Assembly (NCBI RefSeq): GCF_000378445.1
Contig: NZ_KB899743.1
Span: forward strand, 1 to 35,116
DNA from: Deinococcus aquatilis DSM 23025
Lineage (GTDB): Bacteria > Deinococcota > Deinococci > Deinococcales > Deinococcaceae
Direction: 5' to 3'
DNA: 35,116 bases
The first letter of the stretch is position 1, and each line of letters begins with the position of its first letter. The notes beneath the pieces are model-generated. The model was not told the DNA's origin. It saw nothing but the letters and a program-made list of their open reading frames with translations, and did no database searches. The position numbers were made by a program, and so were the translations under genes. Positions 1-8,635 of this stretch are shown in pieces.

Positions 1-390
1 GCCACCACTCCGTGTCGCAGCGTTGCGTCGGACCTCACGCGAAATCGTGGATGCCGCCCGCCCCAGTTGGCGGGCAATCTCACGGATGCCGAGGTGTTGC
101 GCCCGGGAGAGTGCGATCTCTTCGCGCTCTGCAAACGACAAACAGCGCCCAGAAAGGGGGGTTGACCGTGGGCCTAACGTTGTTGGTGGCATGCCGCCCG
201 CCTCCCGGAACCAGCGCGCCCCGACGGCTGGCGAGATTCCTGCGCCAGTCGCAGCACGTTCACTCGACCCCCCTGCGGCGATCAACGCCCAGAATCGCTG
301 CTGGTCTTCTCGCCGTGCCGCTCTTGGCCGTCCTGGTGAGCGCAGTTTACTCCGTCCAGATCGATCTGACTGCCGTTTGATTGGCTTCAT
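1..390 (-). CDS. IS30-family transposase, N-terminal part, cut by window edge
   Basis: Read on the minus strand from ATG at 390, this gives 130 residues before the window ends. A basic N-terminus is followed by a first helix-turn-helix-like stretch, then LSFAEREEIALSRAQ and IREIARQLGRAASTISREV, the N-terminal HTH of IS30-type DDE transposases that binds the element's ends. The start is supported by a GAGGGGG ribosome site about 6 bases upstream. No stop or frameshift is seen in the visible part. The catalytic DDE domain lies outside the window, so whether the element is intact cannot be judged. I could not identify its terminal inverted repeat. Confidence 0.85.
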   Translation of the reverse strand, partial: MKPIKRQSDRSGRSKLRSPGRPRAARREDQQRFWALIAAGGSSERAATGAGISPAVGARWFREAGGMPPTTLGPRSTPLSGRCLSFAEREEIALSRAQHLGIREIARQLGRAASTISREVRRNAATRSGG

Positions 391-645
391 CACAACCCCC
401 TCAGTTGAGGTGTTGCGACCACCACTTGAATCCACCCGATGGTAATCCGATGAATTTTCGGCTCGCTGATCTCGGAGCTCACAAACCGAGGATTTCCACT
501 CTTACTTTTTCGCACTAACCTCTCTTAGTTTGAAAAACTCCTTCAAACAGTCTCTTCGTGCTCCGCCAAATGTCTCCCAACCGAAAGTCCTGACCCAGGA
601 TCACCCGCAACGCAGTAAGCAAGAAGGAGTTCCTTTGATTGGCCT

Positions 646-885
646 TCAGTGCAAACCATTCAGCGGCAAGCCGGTCAAAGCCATCCGGTCTACCGAGTCC
701 GGCAGGTCAGCCCCTTCAACCGCGACGAGGTTAGCCATGCCCGGCACCTGCACGCCTGTAATGCCCAACCAGCCGGTGAGGTTGGCCTGCGGATCGAGGT
801 CAATGAGCAACACCCGCGCCCCGACACTGGCGAGTTCGGCCCCCACGTCGCGGGTCAGCGAAGTCTTGCCGACGCTCGATCATAT
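646..885 (-). pseudogene. ParA-type partition ATPase remnant
   Basis: The minus strand encodes [15 protein letters not shown], a degraded Walker A region, followed by [20 protein letters not shown], the Walker A' region of ParA/Soj partition ATPases that act in plasmid and chromosome segregation. The usual KGGVGKT is altered: the codons before VGKT read S-S with a stop just upstream. The frame ends about 60 residues after the LLIDLDPQ motif, where a real ParA of about 250 residues continues. Both ends are missing and no ParB lies nearby, so this is a dead fragment. Family assignment is firm; origin from a plasmid partition locus is inference. Confidence 0.7.
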
Positions 886-921
886 GTCCTCTCGCAACGC
901 CACCTTACGTAGGCTGGGCTT

Positions 922-1548
922 TTACGGGTTCTCTCGTGAACGGTCGGCGGTCGCGCGATGGCGCTGGGCTTTGGCCCGGTTTCCACAGTCCTTCATGCTG
1001 CACCAGCGGCGGCGACCCGCTTTACTGACATCGAGAAAGAGCCAACCACATCCCCGGTCATCGGCACACTCCCCCACCCTGTGGCGCAGGTCGGAAGTCA
1101 AGAGGTCGGCAGCATCGAGCGCGACAGGCCACCAGACGCGCCTCAGGTCTGGGACTTCATCCCAGACCCAACGGAAGTCCCTCCCGTCATTCTGGAGGTG
1201 CTGGTGTCGGGCGGCCTCCAATCTGGCCTGGGTCAGGGTTTCTAGGTCGGTCGCTGTGGGCTGGCGGTCATAACTCACAGCACTGAACACCCGGTAGATG
1301 GCCTCGCGCAGTTCACGTGCCCGCGCAAGGGTCACTTCCGCCTGATCGGAGTGGACTTCCGCATACTCAGCCAACTGTCGGCGAGTTTGGGCGTCCAGCA
1401 ATTGGGCATCCTCTCCCCACTTCAACAGGTCAGCCACGGTGTTCAGGCGTTCTTCAGGGTGCTCGCTGGAGTGCCAGTCCATCGTGTTGGCGAAATCCAG
1501 GCACAGCCGCTCCGCCAGGAACGCGAACAAGGTGGTGGAGGCCTTCAT
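922..1548 (-). CDS. ABATE / CGNR zinc-finger family regulator
   Basis: 208 residues. The N-terminal part (about 1-140, with [11 protein letters not shown] near residue 15) matches the ABATE domain (formerly DUF1470), thought to be a ligand-sensing module. The C-terminal part has the CGNR zinc finger: [19 protein letters not shown], then [12 protein letters not shown]. Such proteins are presumed DNA-binding stress regulators. The gene is divergent from a DinB-like/MFS operon, and a perfect inverted repeat at 1616-1636 lies between them, so it plausibly controls that operon and perhaps itself. ATG at 1548 has only a weak ribosome site. The protein looks full length, with no frameshift. Confidence 0.88.
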   Translation of the reverse strand: MKASTTLFAFLAERLCLDFANTMDWHSSEHPEERLNTVADLLKWGEDAQLLDAQTRRQLAEYAEVHSDQAEVTLARARELREAIYRVFSAVSYDRQPTATDLETLTQARLEAARHQHLQNDGRDFRWVWDEVPDLRRVWWPVALDAADLLTSDLRHRVGECADDRGCGWLFLDVSKAGRRRWCSMKDCGNRAKAQRHRATADRSRENP

Positions 1549-1615
1549 GCAGGCAGTTTAACCCGGTAACCCCTTCAGACTGGATCAGCGGTTGCTTTGC
1601 TCGGAAATATTGTAT

Positions 1616-1636
1616 CCTTTAAAAACATTTTAAAGG
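1616..1636. promoter_or_regulatory. Perfect palindromic operator between divergent genes
   Basis: CCTTTAAAA-ACA-TTTTAAAGG is a 9-bp perfect inverted repeat with a 3-bp spacer. It lies 24 bp upstream of the DinB-like gene start (1660) and 68 bp upstream of the CGNR regulator start (1548). A loose -35-like TTGCTT occurs at 1592-1597, so a factor bound here would cover the -10 or start-site region of the rightward promoter. The repeat is seen directly; assigning it to the CGNR protein is inference from position. Confidence 0.65.
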
Positions 1637-1659
1637 GTTACGACCTTAGGAGGTTCCGT

Positions 1660-2103
1660 ATGGCCGAGCAAGCAAACGCTGTCACACATGTTCTCGCCAA
1701 GCAGATACACACCGTCTATCTCGAAGATGACTGGTTCAAGGGCCTGCTCCTACACGTCGAGGGTGTCAGTACTGAACACGCCTCCCGTCCCAACCCTGGA
1801 GGCACTTCGAGTGCAGCAGGCCAGATCGGACATGTCCTGTACTGGCTGAGACTGGCAAGGCGTGATCTGGTCGGGGAGCAGATGGACGGCGACCAGGACG
1901 CCTCCTTCACGCACATGCAGGTCAACAATGAAGATTGGAACGCACTTAGAACGGAACGGAAAGCTGAGGTGTCGAGTTTCCACCATGACATTGGGCGTGT
2001 TGACGAGTGGAACCAGAAGAAGCTCACCATCGTCCTGAACCAGCTCACGCATGCGGCCTACCACGCCGGTTCCGTCGTCCAGATTCTCAAGGCCACCGCG
2101 TGA
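1660..2103 (+). CDS. DinB-like / DUF664-type four-helix protein
   Basis: 147 residues from ATG 1660, chosen because AGGAGG sits 6 bases upstream; reading can extend back to 1597 but without a ribosome site. The pattern of a first His (QIGHVLYWLRLARRDL), an acidic middle and a C-terminal LNQLTHAAYHAGSVVQIL fits the DinB/YfiT fold, whose three His residues bind a metal. Many members are thiol-dependent S-transferases (bacillithiol or mycothiol), but the substrate cannot be read here. The 3' end overlaps the next gene by 4 bases (GTGA), so it is translationally coupled to the MFS exporter. Confidence 0.8.
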   Translation: MAEQANAVTHVLAKQIHTVYLEDDWFKGLLLHVEGVSTEHASRPNPGGTSSAAGQIGHVLYWLRLARRDLVGEQMDGDQDASFTHMQVNNEDWNALRTERKAEVSSFHHDIGRVDEWNQKKLTIVLNQLTHAAYHAGSVVQILKATA

Positions 2104-3368
2104 CCACTGAAGAGCAGGTCAGTCGAGGATTATGGATTGACCCGAACTTCCTGAAACTCTGGGGGAGCGAAACGATTTCGCTTTTCGGCTCGGCCATCAC
2201 CTCGCTGGCCCTGCCGCTGCTGGCCGTCCAGCTCCTGAACGCAACTCCTGCCCAGATGGGGTATCTCGGGGCGGCGCAATTCCTCCCGTTTCTTTTGCTC
2301 TCGTTGCCCCTGGGCGTGTGGGTAGATCGCCGCCGCCGCCGACCACTGCTCGTGCTGGCAAATCTGGGGCGCGCCCTCCTGCTGGCCCTGATTCCATTGG
2401 GGGCAATGCTCGGCTGGCTGCGAATGGAAGTTATCTACCCCATCGCCTTCTTCGTGGGAACGTGCGATGCTCTGTTTCACCTGGCTTACTCATCCTACCT
2501 GCCCGGTCTGGTTGGTCAGCACCACCTAGTCGAGGGCAACAGCAAGTTGCAGGCGAGCGCCTCAGTGGCCGAAATCGCCGGACCTGGACTGGCAGGTGTG
2601 TTGGTGGGTTGGTTGGGCGCTCCAGTGGCGATCGCCGTGGACGTCACCTCTTACCTGCTCAGCGCCCTAGGAATCGGCACCATCCGGCATGTTGAGATCT
2701 CGCTAGGACACAGCAGGCAGAAGGTCAATCTCATCAGAGAAATCAAGGAAGGTTTACAACTCATCTTCCGTCATCCGATGCTCCGCATTATGGCAGTGGA
2801 GGCCGCAACTTTTAACGGCGGTGCTCAGGCACTCTCCACCCTGCTGGTGCTGTACGCCACCCGCGAACTTCATCTGAGTGCAGACAGGATTGGGTTGATT
2901 TATGGCGTGGCGGGCGTGGGGGCCTTGATCGGCTCCATGGTGGCGGGGCCACTGGCTCGCCGCATCGGTTTTGGGCGGGCCCTGGTGAGCACGGCTGCCT
3001 TGGCATGCATCCCCCCGCTGCTGGTGCCGGCGGCCCAAAGCGCTCCGGGATTCACGTTGCCTGTGCTGATGACGGCCTTCTTTCTGGAAGGGATGGGCTT
3101 GGCCGCTTCATCCATTCACTTCCTCAGCCTGCGTCAGGCGCTCTCTCCAGTCACTTTACTCGGCAGGATGACCGCCAGTTACCGAACGCTCACCTACGGC
3201 ATTGTACCGCTCGGCGCCCTCTTTTTCGGCTTCCTGGGGGAGAGGGTAGGGGTGCGAACTGCCCTGTGGATTGGCACGGGGCTGATGTCCGTGGCCTGGC
3301 TCTGGGTGCGTTTCTCGCCCGTCTGGCGCTTGGAAGAGTTGCCGCAGTCCCCTGCGATACACGCTTGA
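2100..3368 (+). CDS. MFS exporter (EntS / macrolide-efflux type)
   Basis: 422 residues from GTG 2100, which overlaps the stop of the DinB-like gene. The protein is hydrophobic, with about 12 membrane segments. After the first helix pair comes GVWVDRRRRRPLLVLANLGR, the basic loop between helices 2 and 3 typical of MFS transporters (family GxxxDRxxRR). A second-half copy, GPLARRIGFGRALV, follows the central loop. The subfamily resembles enterobactin and macrolide exporters (MFS_3). Coupling to a DinB-like enzyme and a divergent CGNR regulator suggests export or detoxification of a small molecule; the substrate is unknown. No terminator is visible downstream. Confidence 0.9.
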   Translation: MTTEEQVSRGLWIDPNFLKLWGSETISLFGSAITSLALPLLAVQLLNATPAQMGYLGAAQFLPFLLLSLPLGVWVDRRRRRPLLVLANLGRALLLALIPLGAMLGWLRMEVIYPIAFFVGTCDALFHLAYSSYLPGLVGQHHLVEGNSKLQASASVAEIAGPGLAGVLVGWLGAPVAIAVDVTSYLLSALGIGTIRHVEISLGHSRQKVNLIREIKEGLQLIFRHPMLRIMAVEAATFNGGAQALSTLLVLYATRELHLSADRIGLIYGVAGVGALIGSMVAGPLARRIGFGRALVSTAALACIPPLLVPAAQSAPGFTLPVLMTAFFLEGMGLAASSIHFLSLRQALSPVTLLGRMTASYRTLTYGIVPLGALFFGFLGERVGVRTALWIGTGLMSVAWLWVRFSPVWRLEELPQSPAIHA

Positions 3369-3464
3369 CTGCAAAAACAGTGATCCCACTCCTCGGTGTG
3401 AATGCGTTTAAACATCAGGACAGTCTTCCACTGGGCGGTAACTTCTCCGTCGCTGGTTCAAATT

Positions 3465-3632
3465 GTGCCCGTTGAATTTCTCTCCGACGAGCAGGCCGCC
3501 CGTAACGGGCGGTTTGCTGCTGACCCCACGCCTAAGCATTTGGCCCGCTACTTCTTCCTGAGCGAAGCCAACCTTGCCCTGATCACCGAGTGCCGCCGTG
3601 ACCACAACAAGCGTTGCACACGGCCGCGATAA
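3465..3632 (+). pseudogene. Tn3-family transposase N-terminal remnant
   Basis: From GTG 3465 the frame reads VPVEFLSDEQAARNGRFAAD, then PTPKHLARYFFLSE and RRDHNK. This is the conserved N-terminus (DUF4158) of Tn3-family TnpA transposases, which are about 1000 residues long. The match ends near position 3610, where unrelated sequence begins. No other Tn3 part (resolvase, res site, 38-bp repeats) is visible. It is a truncated relic beside the ISL3 and IS5 remnants. Confidence 0.75.
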
Positions 3633-4224
3633 GATTCACGCGTAAGGGAAAGCGCCGTCTTCGGTGACGGTACACGTCCTTCATGAGCTTGCCTCGGTTT
3701 CGCGGCTCTTCCGCACTCCCGGTGCAGGCCTTAGGCCGCGAGTAAAACTCGCCTCCGAAGAAGTTCAAACGATTCTCGCCCGTACATCTGGCGCTTTACC
3801 AGCTTGATTCGGTTGACAATACCCTCTGCCTTGCCGTTACTCCAAGGCAAGGTTACGGCCGTCAACAATGCGGCCCGTTCTCGCGTCAACCCGACAGCGA
3901 AGGTGCGCACATCTCGAAATCCACTCTCCCTCGCGGCCCTCAGCCATGCGTTCAGATCGGCTTCTGTCCCCTATGCCACTGGGTGCATCGGCAGAGCCAG
4001 TATTTTGATTTTGTCTGGGGTGCCATGTGGCCTATCAGCAGTTTTCGGCCACACCATCTCACTCAACTTCTCCGCTTTTTCTGCTCCAATGTACACCCGA
4101 AGTTCTGCCGTTTGACCTTCCCCGATCAGGCGATCACACATGCGCCTGACGGTGGCGTAGTTGTACCCTGTGAACCGAACCAGAGCAATGAAAGTCTCAG
4201 TGGAACGGCTAAAGTGCGTATGTT
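3583..4224 (-). pseudogene. ISL3-family transposase remnant (C-terminal half)
   Basis: On the minus strand, starting near 4224: STETFIALVRFTGYNYATVR, then CDRLIGEGQTAELRVYIGAE, an in-frame TAG at 3971-3973, then DLNAWLRAARESGF and LPWSNGKAEGIVNRIKLVKR. The WSNGxxEG...KRQMYGR signature is diagnostic of the ISL3 (IS204/IS1001/IS1096/IS1165) DDE transposase C-terminus. The 5' half is missing, lost at the junction with the IS5-type element that starts near 4255. After QMYGR the sequence departs from the family and runs to a stop at 3583. Non-functional. Confidence 0.8.
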
Positions 4225-4271
4225 AACGTCTCGAAGCTTTGCTGGACGCATTTTTCATTTTAATGTGGGGC

Positions 4272-5091
4272 ATGGCGGGGAGTAAATACAGCTCTGATCT
4301 GACCGACCGCGAATGGGATTGACTTGAACCATTGCTGCCTGGCCCCAGTGCGACGGGGCGCAAGCGGATCCATTCGCAACGGGTATTGATTCATGCCATG
4401 CTGTCCGTCCTGAAGACGGGGTGTGCTTGGCCGCTCTTGCCTTTGAAGGTTCCGCCTTGGACAACCGTGTACGCTCAGTACCGCAGATGGCGGATTTGCG
4501 GTGTGCTGAAGCACGTCCATGACGTGCTCCGAGAACGAGTCCGCATCGCCGCTGGGCGAGACGTTCAGCCCACCGCGGGGATCATCAACCGTCAGAGTGC
4601 GAAAACGACCGAAGCGGGTGGCATCCGGGGATTCGACGGGGCCAAGAAGGTGAACGGACGCAAACGGCACATCCTCGTCGATACGCTGGGCCTCATTCTC
4701 AACGTCGTAGTGCACTCCGCAGACATCCAAGATCGTGAAGGGGGCAAACTCGTTCTCGACGGGATGAAACAGACCTACCCAAAGCTGGAGAAGGTGTGGA
4801 CTGACCAGGGCTATACGGGCGGATTTCTCAAGTGGGCCAAAGACCATTCAGGGGTAGTGGTGGAAGTCGTGTATCCCTGGTGGCGGCAGGCCAAATGGGA
4901 CCTGCCAGACCTCGTTGAGGAGGTAGATCCGCAGCAAGACGTTTCACGTCTTGCCCCGACGTTGGGTGGTGGGGCGTACCTTCGCATGGTTGGGGAAGTG
5001 GCGCCGCTTGTCAAAAGACGACGAAGCGTGACCTGAGACCACAGAAATGTTGGTGTACCTGACGATGATTCGCTTGATGCTGCGGAGGTGA
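4272..5091 (+). pseudogene. IS5-family transposase, decayed
   Basis: ATG 4272 opens a DDE (IS4/IS5 clan) transposase with LEPLLPGPSATGRKR, GGIRGFDGAKKVNGRKRHIL and VWTDQGYTGGF, typical of the IS5 family. Three lesions are visible: a TGA at codon 17 (4320-4322); a frame change near 4940, after which [20 protein letters not shown] is read in another frame; and a TGA near 5034. The family C-terminus MIRLMLRR ends at 5089-5091. It abuts and probably truncated the ISL3 transposase to its left. The terminal repeats could not be set with confidence. Confidence 0.85.
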
Positions 5092-5105
5092 GGGCGCGAT
5101 CCTCC

Positions 5106-5423
5106 TCAGTCACCGTCGAGATGAAAACGTTCAAGAATCCAGGCGGAAGAGCTGCCCATGAATGGGTTGAGTTGATCCCGAAAGAGAGCCTGTAAATCAC
5201 TTTGAACCCGCACAAGCTCACTGTGCAGGTAGATCAGCTGTTGTGGGTTTTGAAGACGTTGTTTTAATTTTTTTTCAATGGCCATGAGGGGCGCAGCCAG
5301 TCGGTCTGCTTCCTCACGGATCCAAGGCGTGGCTTGAGGCGTGCCCCGAATTCGGAGTCGAAGCCCTCGTACGCGTTGGTAGAGGAAGATCAAGTCCGCT
5401 TCCGTGATCTCTGGTTGTGTCAC
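5106..5423 (-). CDS. Hypothetical protein, charged and helical
   Basis: 105 residues from GTG 5423 (MTQPEITEADLIFLYQRVRG). The composition is rich in Leu, Arg, Glu and Gln with regular heptad-like spacing in the middle (EEADRLAAPLMAIEKKLKQR), suggesting a helical or coiled-coil protein. There is no signal peptide, membrane segment or known motif. The ribosome site is weak. It lies directly downstream of the IS5 remnant in opposite orientation, and the next upstream minus-strand gene ends about 135 bases away. No function is assigned. The coding call rests on length, composition and absence of a better frame. Confidence 0.55.
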   Translation of the reverse strand: MTQPEITEADLIFLYQRVRGLRLRIRGTPQATPWIREEADRLAAPLMAIEKKLKQRLQNPQQLIYLHSELVRVQSDLQALFRDQLNPFMGSSSAWILERFHLDGD

Positions 5424-5559
5424 GTTGATAGCCCCGTCTTAAAGAGTGATGAATCAGAGCGTTCACTGAGTGGAAATACGTTAACACACGCACTTTAGCC
5501 CCAACGCGCTCGTGTTCAGGCTCGGCAGCCGGAGACGATCAACCTTCTTTGCCAAGCGG

Positions 5560-6165
5560 TCACCCGTAGGTCGGAGCGTTGCTGGTCACGATCCAGAGTT
5601 GCCAGCGCTGCGCTCCTGGATCCAGCGGGGTCTTCTGGGGATCGCTGAGGTCATACAGCAGGGCGTCCAGAGGCATGGGCAACGTGTCTGGGGTCAAGCG
5701 GGCAAAGAATTCTGGCTGGCAGTCCACGGGATACACCGCGTGGGTGTAAGACAGGTAACTCTCCTCGCAGTCCAGCTGCAATTCGGTGCGTAGCACGTCC
5801 TGATAGCGCCGCACGTCGCTGAGCCGCATCCCGCCCTGCGCCGCCTCAGACGGCAGGCGTTTCTGAACGTCGTGGATGCGCCGCGCCAGTCCGGCGTGCA
5901 GCGGCAGTTCCAGACCGACCAGCCGCCGAAGCTGTTCATGGCGTCCGCCGCAGAGGTGGTGGTAGGTGCGCCACTTGCGCGGTGCTGGCGCGGCGGCCTG
6001 AAGCCACTCGCGGGTCCGCACGCCGAGGAGGAGGTGCGGCAGACTGAGATCCAGCGTTTCGGTGTGCAGGGGATCGGGCATCCGCTGTGGGTTCCGGCGA
6101 GCCGGAGCAGGCGAGTCTGCCGGATCTCTGGCCAGGTCACGCACGGTGTGTCTGGAACTGGTCAA
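5560..6165 (-). CDS. Hypothetical protein, no recognised domain
   Basis: 201 residues from 6165. The body (about 40-195) reads as a soluble globular protein: LHTETLDLSLPHLLLGVRTR, several Arg/His-rich helices, then LSYTHAVYPVDCQPEFFARL near the C-terminus. The first 30 residues are Pro/Arg rich, so translation may start further in, for example at MPDPLHTETLDLSLPH. I recognise no family and see no signal peptide or membrane segment. The gene is flanked by an IS630-type remnant upstream and a hypothetical gene downstream in the same direction. Role unknown. Confidence 0.55.
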   Translation of the reverse strand: MTSSRHTVRDLARDPADSPAPARRNPQRMPDPLHTETLDLSLPHLLLGVRTREWLQAAAPAPRKWRTYHHLCGGRHEQLRRLVGLELPLHAGLARRIHDVQKRLPSEAAQGGMRLSDVRRYQDVLRTELQLDCEESYLSYTHAVYPVDCQPEFFARLTPDTLPMPLDALLYDLSDPQKTPLDPGAQRWQLWIVTSNAPTYG

Positions 6166-6283
6166 CGGCCGCTTCTCTGGGTGAGGGCATCAGGGAAGAT
6201 CATGTTCTCTAGTGTACGGGCACGGTGCTCACCGCGGTATCACAGTGGGAGCATGCCTGCTGAGCCCAGCCTCCACCTGCAGA

Positions 6284-6550
6284 TCAGGCCCGGGAACCGT
6301 GGAGGGCCATCACATCCGCGAGCTGCTCATGCGGGAGGCGTCTGGGCGGGCCTGAGGCAAAGGTCACTTCCAGTGAACCTTGATGACGCAGTCGTTGACG
6401 CTATGTTCGGACGGTGCTGGAACCCACACCGCACAGCTCAGCGAGCTGTGCGGAACAGAGCTTGTCCTCTCGGATGTCGGGGTCTGCGAACAGACGCCGT
6501 TCCTCCAGTTGGGGACGGGTCGGTCTTTCAGGTCGCCAAATCTGTGGCAT
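6284..6550 (-). pseudogene. IS630-like transposase N-terminal remnant
   Basis: Minus strand from ATG 6550: PQLEERRLFADPDIREDKL, then SAQLAELCGVGSSTVRT, an in-frame TAG at 6401-6403 where Trp is expected, then RQRLRHQGSLEVTFASGPPR and a stop at 6284-6286. This is the N-terminal HTH and linker of an IS630-type transposase (family proteins read STVRTWRQRL). The catalytic domain is absent. Family assignment is from memory and moderately sure; inactivity is clear. Confidence 0.6.
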
Positions 6551-6725
6551 ACCCGCAGGTTAAGCTGTTCCCAAATTACGCAGGTATCAATAAGAGGAAA
6601 ACGGCGGCGGTTGAGTTTCCGGTCCGTCACCGTTCCCCCGCCGGTTGTGTGGCCTGAGCTTGGTCTGCGGCAGACTAAGAGCAGGGGTGACAGCTTTTTT
6701 GGAAGTCGGCCCCTGCTTCCGGCCG

Positions 6726-7475
6726 TCAGCTTTGTGCCGCCATCTCCGTTGCTACCCGCCTGAGCTGCGCGCCCGCGTCCTCATGCACTACGTCGCCGTG
6801 GTAGGTCACGATGGTTTGCACATCCAGTTCGGTTAATTTCTCCACGGATCGGGCCGCCGTTGCCCAGTCTGCCGTTACAGCCGGGTGAGGTTGGCTGAGG
6901 CGGCCTGCACGCGAACCCAGAGTGTCGACAGCGATCAGCGTCTTCGTGCGCTCCAAGTACAGGCTCATGTGCCCGTAAGTGTGACCGGGCGTCATGACCA
7001 CCCGCACGCCCCCAGCCAGCGGCAACACCTCGCCGTCTTGGAGGGCGCGGTTCACCTTGGCCTTGACGTGCGGCATTGCCAGCAGGGCGCGGATGTGGGG
7101 CGGCGTCTGGGGATCAGCCAATAGCTCAGCGGTCTTTTCCTGCGGCGGCATCTTCTGCGGCCATTCCTTGCCCTGAATAAAGGGAATCTCCCGGGTGGGG
7201 GCCCAGACCGGCGCGCCACTGGCTTCCACGACTGCAGGGAGGCTCCCGATGTGATCCAAGTCGTGGTGCGTGATGATGACCTGTTTGATGTCTTTCATAG
7301 ACACTCCAACCTCGGCCAGCGCCTGCTCAATTGCGCCTTCCATCCCGGGAAAGCCAGTATCCACCAACGTATGCCCGGCCTCTCCATCCAGAATCACGAT
7401 GGGATGAATCACTGTTGGAGTGCCCATCATGTCCACTTTCAGTTCCAGCACCAGGAGATCGTTGCTGAGTTTCAT
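6726..7475 (-). CDS. MBL-fold metallo-hydrolase
   Basis: 249 residues from ATG 7475 (MKLSNDLLVLELKVDMMGTP); the frame stays open upstream to about 7622, but that part does not resemble the family. The metal-binding motif THHDLDHIGSLPAVV (HxHxDH-type, here H-H-D-L-D-H) is present, with further ligands in TPGHTYGHMSLYLE, the Asp of LIAVDTLGSRAG and the C-terminal His of TYHGDVVHED. The fold is the glyoxalase II/beta-lactamase type. Such proteins include lactonases, glyoxalases and general hydrolases; substrate unknown. It is cytoplasmic, with no signal peptide. It appears monocistronic, with no strong ribosome site at this start. Confidence 0.85.
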   Translation of the reverse strand: MKLSNDLLVLELKVDMMGTPTVIHPIVILDGEAGHTLVDTGFPGMEGAIEQALAEVGVSMKDIKQVIITHHDLDHIGSLPAVVEASGAPVWAPTREIPFIQGKEWPQKMPPQEKTAELLADPQTPPHIRALLAMPHVKAKVNRALQDGEVLPLAGGVRVVMTPGHTYGHMSLYLERTKTLIAVDTLGSRAGRLSQPHPAVTADWATAARSVEKLTELDVQTIVTYHGDVVHEDAGAQLRRVATEMAAQS

Positions 7476-7534
7476 GCGGGAGTATGGCACCGAAAGAACG
7501 GTGCACGTGATGCCGAACGGTTCGAGGTGGGGGG

Positions 7535-7549
7535 TGATATTGCAAGGCC
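7535..7549. repeat. Dispersed repeat TGATATTGCAAGGCC, copy 1
   Basis: TGATATTGCAAGGCC occurs here upstream of the MBL-fold gene and again at 34842-34856 next to the IS3-family transposase stop. Homology extends to TTC after a one-base difference. The second copy sits where the IS end is expected, so this copy could be a solo IS end left after excision or deletion. Confidence 0.4.
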
Positions 7550-7816
7550 CTTCACAAAACCTTAGCAAGATCAGACGACGGTAGCCACCAACATGGCCAG
7601 TGCCAACACAGCACGAATCCATAATCCCAAGACCTCAATGAAGAAGGCCATTAGGAAGGCGACATTGCCAGTTCGATTTACCCGATCTAACGCGGGAGGG
7701 AAGCAGCAGAGGATTCTTCTGCGTCCTTGGCTAGGACTTGGTGAATTGCATCGATGTCGGTGAGGACCAGCCGTTCTGCAGACTGCTGATCTAAAGCTTC
7801 GGGAAGGGGTGGTGGG

Positions 7817-8101
7817 TTGCTTGGGCTCTCGACTTCAGTGGTAGGGCTGGGGCTGCCCAGATGGCCTATCTGCTGGGCGAAGATGGGGGGAGAAAAAAGT
7901 TTGCAAGTGATCGCCCGCCGCCCCTCCTTCGTCAGCAGCGTGACCTTCACTGAACTGGAAGGCAAATTGGTGGGGCGTGGGGACTTCACCCCACGGCAAG
8001 TGCAGGCGGCCTTGGATCCCTTGTTGTCCTTGGTTTCCGAGGTGCCTTTTGATCAGCAGTGCCGTCCCAGAGCCGCCTTTTACATTGAATCCAGCAAAAC
8101 G
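7817..8101 (+). pseudogene. VapC-type PIN-domain toxin remnant
   Basis: The plus-strand frame reads STSVVGLGLPRWPICWAKMG, then SFVSSVTFTELEGKLVGRGD, VQAALDPLLSLVSEVPFDQQ and CRPRAAFY. This matches the start and middle of PIN-domain RNase toxins: (D)TSVVLG, the second acidic residue in TELEGKL, and the QxxRAAxxR-like helix. The first catalytic Asp is not seen, and the protein is cut before the third catalytic Asp (the DA/DC motif). The frame then runs into the next gene without a stop. No antitoxin gene remains upstream. Inactive fragment; family call from motif memory. Confidence 0.6.
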
Positions 8102-8158
8102 TGCATGAGCGCAATTATGGGCGCCGTGTTCCTCAGTCCAGCGGTTACAGCGACCGCC

Positions 8159-8635
8159 ATGAACCGTCTGGCTCTGGTAGCTTTGTTGCTCTTCGCCCCT
8201 CTGGTCTTATCGGCGTACGGCAACTGTGCGGATTCAGGGCTGTGCCGGATTACGCCAGCGAAAGGTACGGCGACCGCTTACAGTCCTACGGCCAGTGACG
8301 TGCTGGGCACCTCCACCCGTGTGCCTTTGGAGATCAATCTGATTTCCCTGCCGAAATCGGCCCGGCTAAAGCTGGGCACTGGGAATGCAGAGGCCAAGGC
8401 GAGCGGCCCCCTGGTTTTGGCGGTCTTTGACAGCGGCCGGGTCAGGGTCAGTTGGGACGGGGTGCCGTTTGAGCCGCGGGAGGGCTTCTTGACCGTCACG
8501 GTGGCTCCGGACGCCACCCTCACTGGACACGACCCCTTCAACAGCTATTCCACAACCATGCAGACGTATATCCAGTCGGTTACAGCTGTACAGAGGGCGG
8601 GCAGCGTAACGCACGGCATTCTGGTCAACCGCTGA
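8159..8635 (+). CDS. Small secreted hypothetical protein
   Basis: 158 residues from ATG 8159. A clear signal peptide (MNRLALVALLLFAPLVLSAY, cleavage near residue 20) is followed by NCADSGLCRITP with two Cys and a beta-rich body (RVPLEINLISLPKSARLKLG, VLAVFDSGRVRVSWDGVPFE). It should be exported to the periplasm or envelope. I do not recognise the family. The same frame is open upstream into the PIN-domain remnant, but the signal peptide sets the true start. No strong ribosome site is visible. The 3' end overlaps the convergent reading frame 8625-8963 by 11 bases. Confidence 0.65.
   Translation: MNRLALVALLLFAPLVLSAYGNCADSGLCRITPAKGTATAYSPTASDVLGTSTRVPLEINLISLPKSARLKLGTGNAEAKASGPLVLAVFDSGRVRVSWDGVPFEPREGFLTVTVAPDATLTGHDPFNSYSTTMQTYIQSVTAVQRAGSVTHGILVNR

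Noticed and set aside
530..1273. 247-codon plus-strand frame
   Set aside because: It lies antisense to the ParA remnant and the CGNR gene; composition is Ser/Arg-rich and no ribosome site or family is seen.
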